A stretch of 64,000 nt of DNA. Origin: Njordibacter sp028825405 (GTDB lineage: Bacteria > Pseudomonadota > Gammaproteobacteria > Pseudomonadales > Balneatricaceae). Below the pieces are notes generated by a model that worked only from the letters and a program-made list of their open reading frames with translations, did no database searches and was not told the DNA's origin. The stretch covers positions 1,178,001 through 1,242,000 of the forward strand of contig NZ_CP159829.1 of the NCBI RefSeq assembly GCF_047730065.1, written 5' to 3'. How positions within the stretch are numbered: the first letter of the stretch is position 1; each line of letters starts with the position of its first letter. Shown here piece after piece: positions 62,213 to 64,000 of this stretch. The position numbers and the translations under genes were made by a program.

Positions 62213-63234
62213 TATATGGATTGCCCTTTAAAGATGCCTGTTGGTCGAATGAGTAATACCACCACTAAAATGATAAAGGACACAGCGAATTTATAGTCTG
62301 TCGATAAGAACTGCATTAACCCAGTAGGCTCTAGGGATTCGGGTAGCAGGTAGATAAAGAATTTTTTATAGGCGTAAGTAACGATGACTTCTGAGAAAGC
62401 GATCACAAAACCGCCAACGACAGCGCCAATAGGACTGCCAATGCCACCCACAATAGCTGCCGCAAACATTGGCAGTAGTAGCATAAAGTAGGTAAAGGGT
62501 TTAAAGCTTTTATCTAAGCCATACAAAGTGCCAGCAGTGGTGGCTAAGGCGGCCACAATAATCCAAGTAATAAAGACCACCCGATCTGGATTAATGCCTG
62601 ATAATAGTGCTAAATCTTTGTTGTCAGAAAAGGCACGCATGGCCTTTCCTGTGCGAGTTTTTTGTAAAAAGTAAAATAGAGCAGCGACACAAATAAGCGC
62701 TACAGTGAGGGTTAATACTTGAGTTGATTTTAGAGCCAAACCCTCACTTAAACCTGTAAATTCTTTAAATTCACGGGGGCGAAAAATGAATTTAGTACCG
62801 TCCATAAAGCGTTGGTCACCTGGACCTATGATAAAACGCACAATAGCGTTGGTCATAAACATTACACCCGTTGATACAATGACAAAAATAACAGGTGCAC
62901 TCTTTTTGGCTCGGTAAAACTTATATACTGTTTTATCAAATGCTAAAGTTAAGGCAATTGCACCCACAATGCCAAAGGGCAGGGCGAGCAATGCCGTGGG
63001 CAAGACACCAAAACTAATGCCCAAAGACTGAAAACCCCAAGTGACTAGAATTACCATCATGGTGCCAAAGGCCATGGTGTCGCCGTGGGCAAAGTTAGAG
63101 AAACGCAGAATGCCGTACACTAAAGTAATGCCTAAGGCGCCTAGCGCTAATTGGGCACCGTAGGATACCGCAGGCACTAAGACAAAATTAGCAAACAGCA
63201 CAATAGCATTTAAAATATCAATAATTTCTGGCAT
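62212..63234 (-). CDS. livH: Branched-chain amino acid ABC permease LivH
   Basis: 340-residue partner permease: LGALGITLVYGILRFSNFAHGDTMAFG is the family start, GKAMRAFSDNKDLALLSGIN the ATPase-contact loop and AAAIVGGIGSPIGAVVGGF a conserved late helix. It begins 3 bp after livF and overlaps livM by 1 bp. It forms the channel with LivM. Confidence 0.93.
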   Translation of the reverse strand: MPEIIDILNAIVLFANFVLVPAVSYGAQLALGALGITLVYGILRFSNFAHGDTMAFGTMMVILVTWGFQSLGISFGVLPTALLALPFGIVGAIALTLAFDKTVYKFYRAKKSAPVIFVIVSTGVMFMTNAIVRFIIGPGDQRFMDGTKFIFRPREFKEFTGLSEGLALKSTQVLTLTVALICVAALFYFLQKTRTGKAMRAFSDNKDLALLSGINPDRVVFITWIIVAALATTAGTLYGLDKSFKPFTYFMLLLPMFAAAIVGGIGSPIGAVVGGFVIAFSEVIVTYAYKKFFIYLLPESLEPTGLMQFLSTDYKFAVSFIILVVVLLIRPTGIFKGQSI

Positions 63235-63237
63235 GGC

Positions 63238-63942
63238 TTAACCCCCCAAAAAGGTGCGACGCACCACAGGATCAGCCAGTAGTTCATCACCACTGCCCGT
63301 GTGTTTGTTTGAGCCCGTAACTAAAACATAACCTTTATCGGCGATGTTGAGCGCTTGGGCCGCGTTTTGTTCAACCATTAACACGGCGATACCTTGTTGC
63401 TTAACTTCTAAAATACGGTCAAATAATTCATCCATAACGATGGGAGATACTCCCGCTGTAGGCTCATCTAACATAAGCACACTCGGTTGGGTCATCATGG
63501 CCCGGCCAACAGCCACTTGCTGACGTTGACCGCCTGACAATTCTCCCGCGTTTTGACGACGTTTTTGCTTCAGAATAGGGAACAGTTCATATACCTGCTC
63601 CATGGTGCTGGTAAAGTCGTCGGTGCGCAAAAAGGCCCCCATTTCAAGGTTTTCTTCGACAGTCATGCCTGCAAACACATTATGAGTCTGAGGCACAAAA
63701 GCAATGCCCTGACCCACACGATCTTGGGGTGACATATGGGTGATGTCTTTGCCACCTAGAGTTACGCTTCCTTGTCTGAGGTTGAGCATGCCCAACAAAG
63801 CTTTCATGGCAGTTGATTTGCCTGCCCCATTGGGGCCCACAATAACTGCGACTTCGCCTTTATTGACCGACAAAGAACATCCATTGAGGATATCTGCGCC
63901 GCCATAGCCACCTCGTAACTGATCTGCTACTAGATAGCTCAT
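63238..63942 (-). CDS. livF: Branched-chain amino acid ABC ATPase LivF
   Basis: 234-residue ATPase of the LivF type: Walker A GPNGAGKST (36-44), signature LSGGQRQQ, Walker B VLMLDEPTAG, and VLMVEQNA typical of LivF. It overlaps the livG stop (ATGA), which shows tight coupling in the order livG-livF-livH-livM. Confidence 0.94.
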   Translation of the reverse strand: MSYLVADQLRGGYGGADILNGCSLSVNKGEVAVIVGPNGAGKSTAMKALLGMLNLRQGSVTLGGKDITHMSPQDRVGQGIAFVPQTHNVFAGMTVEENLEMGAFLRTDDFTSTMEQVYELFPILKQKRRQNAGELSGGQRQQVAVGRAMMTQPSVLMLDEPTAGVSPIVMDELFDRILEVKQQGIAVLMVEQNAAQALNIADKGYVLVTGSNKHTGSGDELLADPVVRRTFLGG

Positions 63943-64000
63943 GTACTTGCCTCAGATTTATTTTTCAGACCTGTGCCAAGATAGGCTTCTATAACGGCCT
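63939..64000 (-). CDS. livG: LivG ATPase, C-terminal fragment
   Basis: The last visible codons, read on the - strand into the window edge, give AVIEAYLGTGLKNKSEAST and a TGA overlapping the livF ATG. AVIEAYLG is the standard C-terminus of LivG-type ATPases. The rest lies beyond the window. Confidence 0.8.
   Translation of the reverse strand, partial: AVIEAYLGTGLKNKSEAST

Noticed and set aside
1..64000. tRNA, rRNA, CRISPR arrays, insertion sequences or prophage genes.
   Set aside because: None was found: no T-loop-like GGTTCRANTCC context in spacers, no spacer-repeat arrays and no transposase or phage proteins.

Overview
The window looks like a chromosome segment of a marine or halotolerant gammaproteobacterium. 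It carries gammaproteobacterial housekeeping genes (pal-cpoB-nadA, bepA, bamC, purC of the long ~367-residue form, dapA, truC, metA) at moderate GC with short spacers, plus genes for compatible-solute uptake and breakdown. No rRNA, tRNA, insertion sequence, phage gene or CRISPR array was seen. No genus is assigned.

Layout. 1-9.5 kb: end of the Tol-Pal operon (pal fragment, cpoB), nadA, a BepA-like periplasmic protease, a TusA-like protein, a PerM-type membrane protein, bcp, bamC, an hprA-like dehydrogenase, a 472-bp spacer with a cluster of DnaA boxes, a copper chaperone and ygfA. 9.6-18.7 kb: carbonic anhydrase, the tryptophan-degrading pair kynA-kynU with a divergent LysR regulator, purC, dapA, a uracil/xanthine permease, a GntR regulator and ogt. 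18.8-30.8 kb: an EamA exporter, a module of unknown substrate (FAD amine oxidoreductase, GlxA-type regulator, aminotransferase), an alpha/beta hydrolase, a DUF808 protein, a kinase-ABC exporter pair, an MFS transporter and a ChaC-like enzyme.

30.9-50.7 kb is the most distinctive part: an ectoine/hydroxyectoine utilisation island. An Lrp/AsnC regulator (DoeX-like) diverges from the importer ehuABCD. A BisC-like molybdoenzyme follows, then an EamA-dpaL-M24 peptidase operon, an MmsA-type aldehyde dehydrogenase, and a reverse-strand operon hyuA-doeA-doeB. A beta-hydroxyacid dehydrogenase and a malyl-CoA lyase-type enzyme come next. Ectoine imported by EhuABCD would be opened by DoeA and deacetylated by DoeB to 2,4-diaminobutyrate. 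The usual next enzyme, a class III aminotransferase (DoeD), is missing. A short stop-containing stretch that resembles the C-terminus of such an enzyme lies just upstream of mmsA, and a diaminopropionate ammonia-lyase-like gene is nearby. This suggests a remodelled lower pathway. The ehu promoter region has a sigma-54-like element immediately followed by nine 7-bp tandem repeats.

50.8-64 kb: a YcaD-like MFS transporter, a polysaccharide deacetylase-tautomerase pair, an EamA transporter coupled to a cysteine desulfhydrase-like enzyme, metA, a branched-chain/amide substrate-binding protein (livK-like), a FadL-like porin, truC, and the reverse-strand operon livG-livF-livH-livM, with livG cut by the window end. 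Short tandem direct repeats recur in several spacers.
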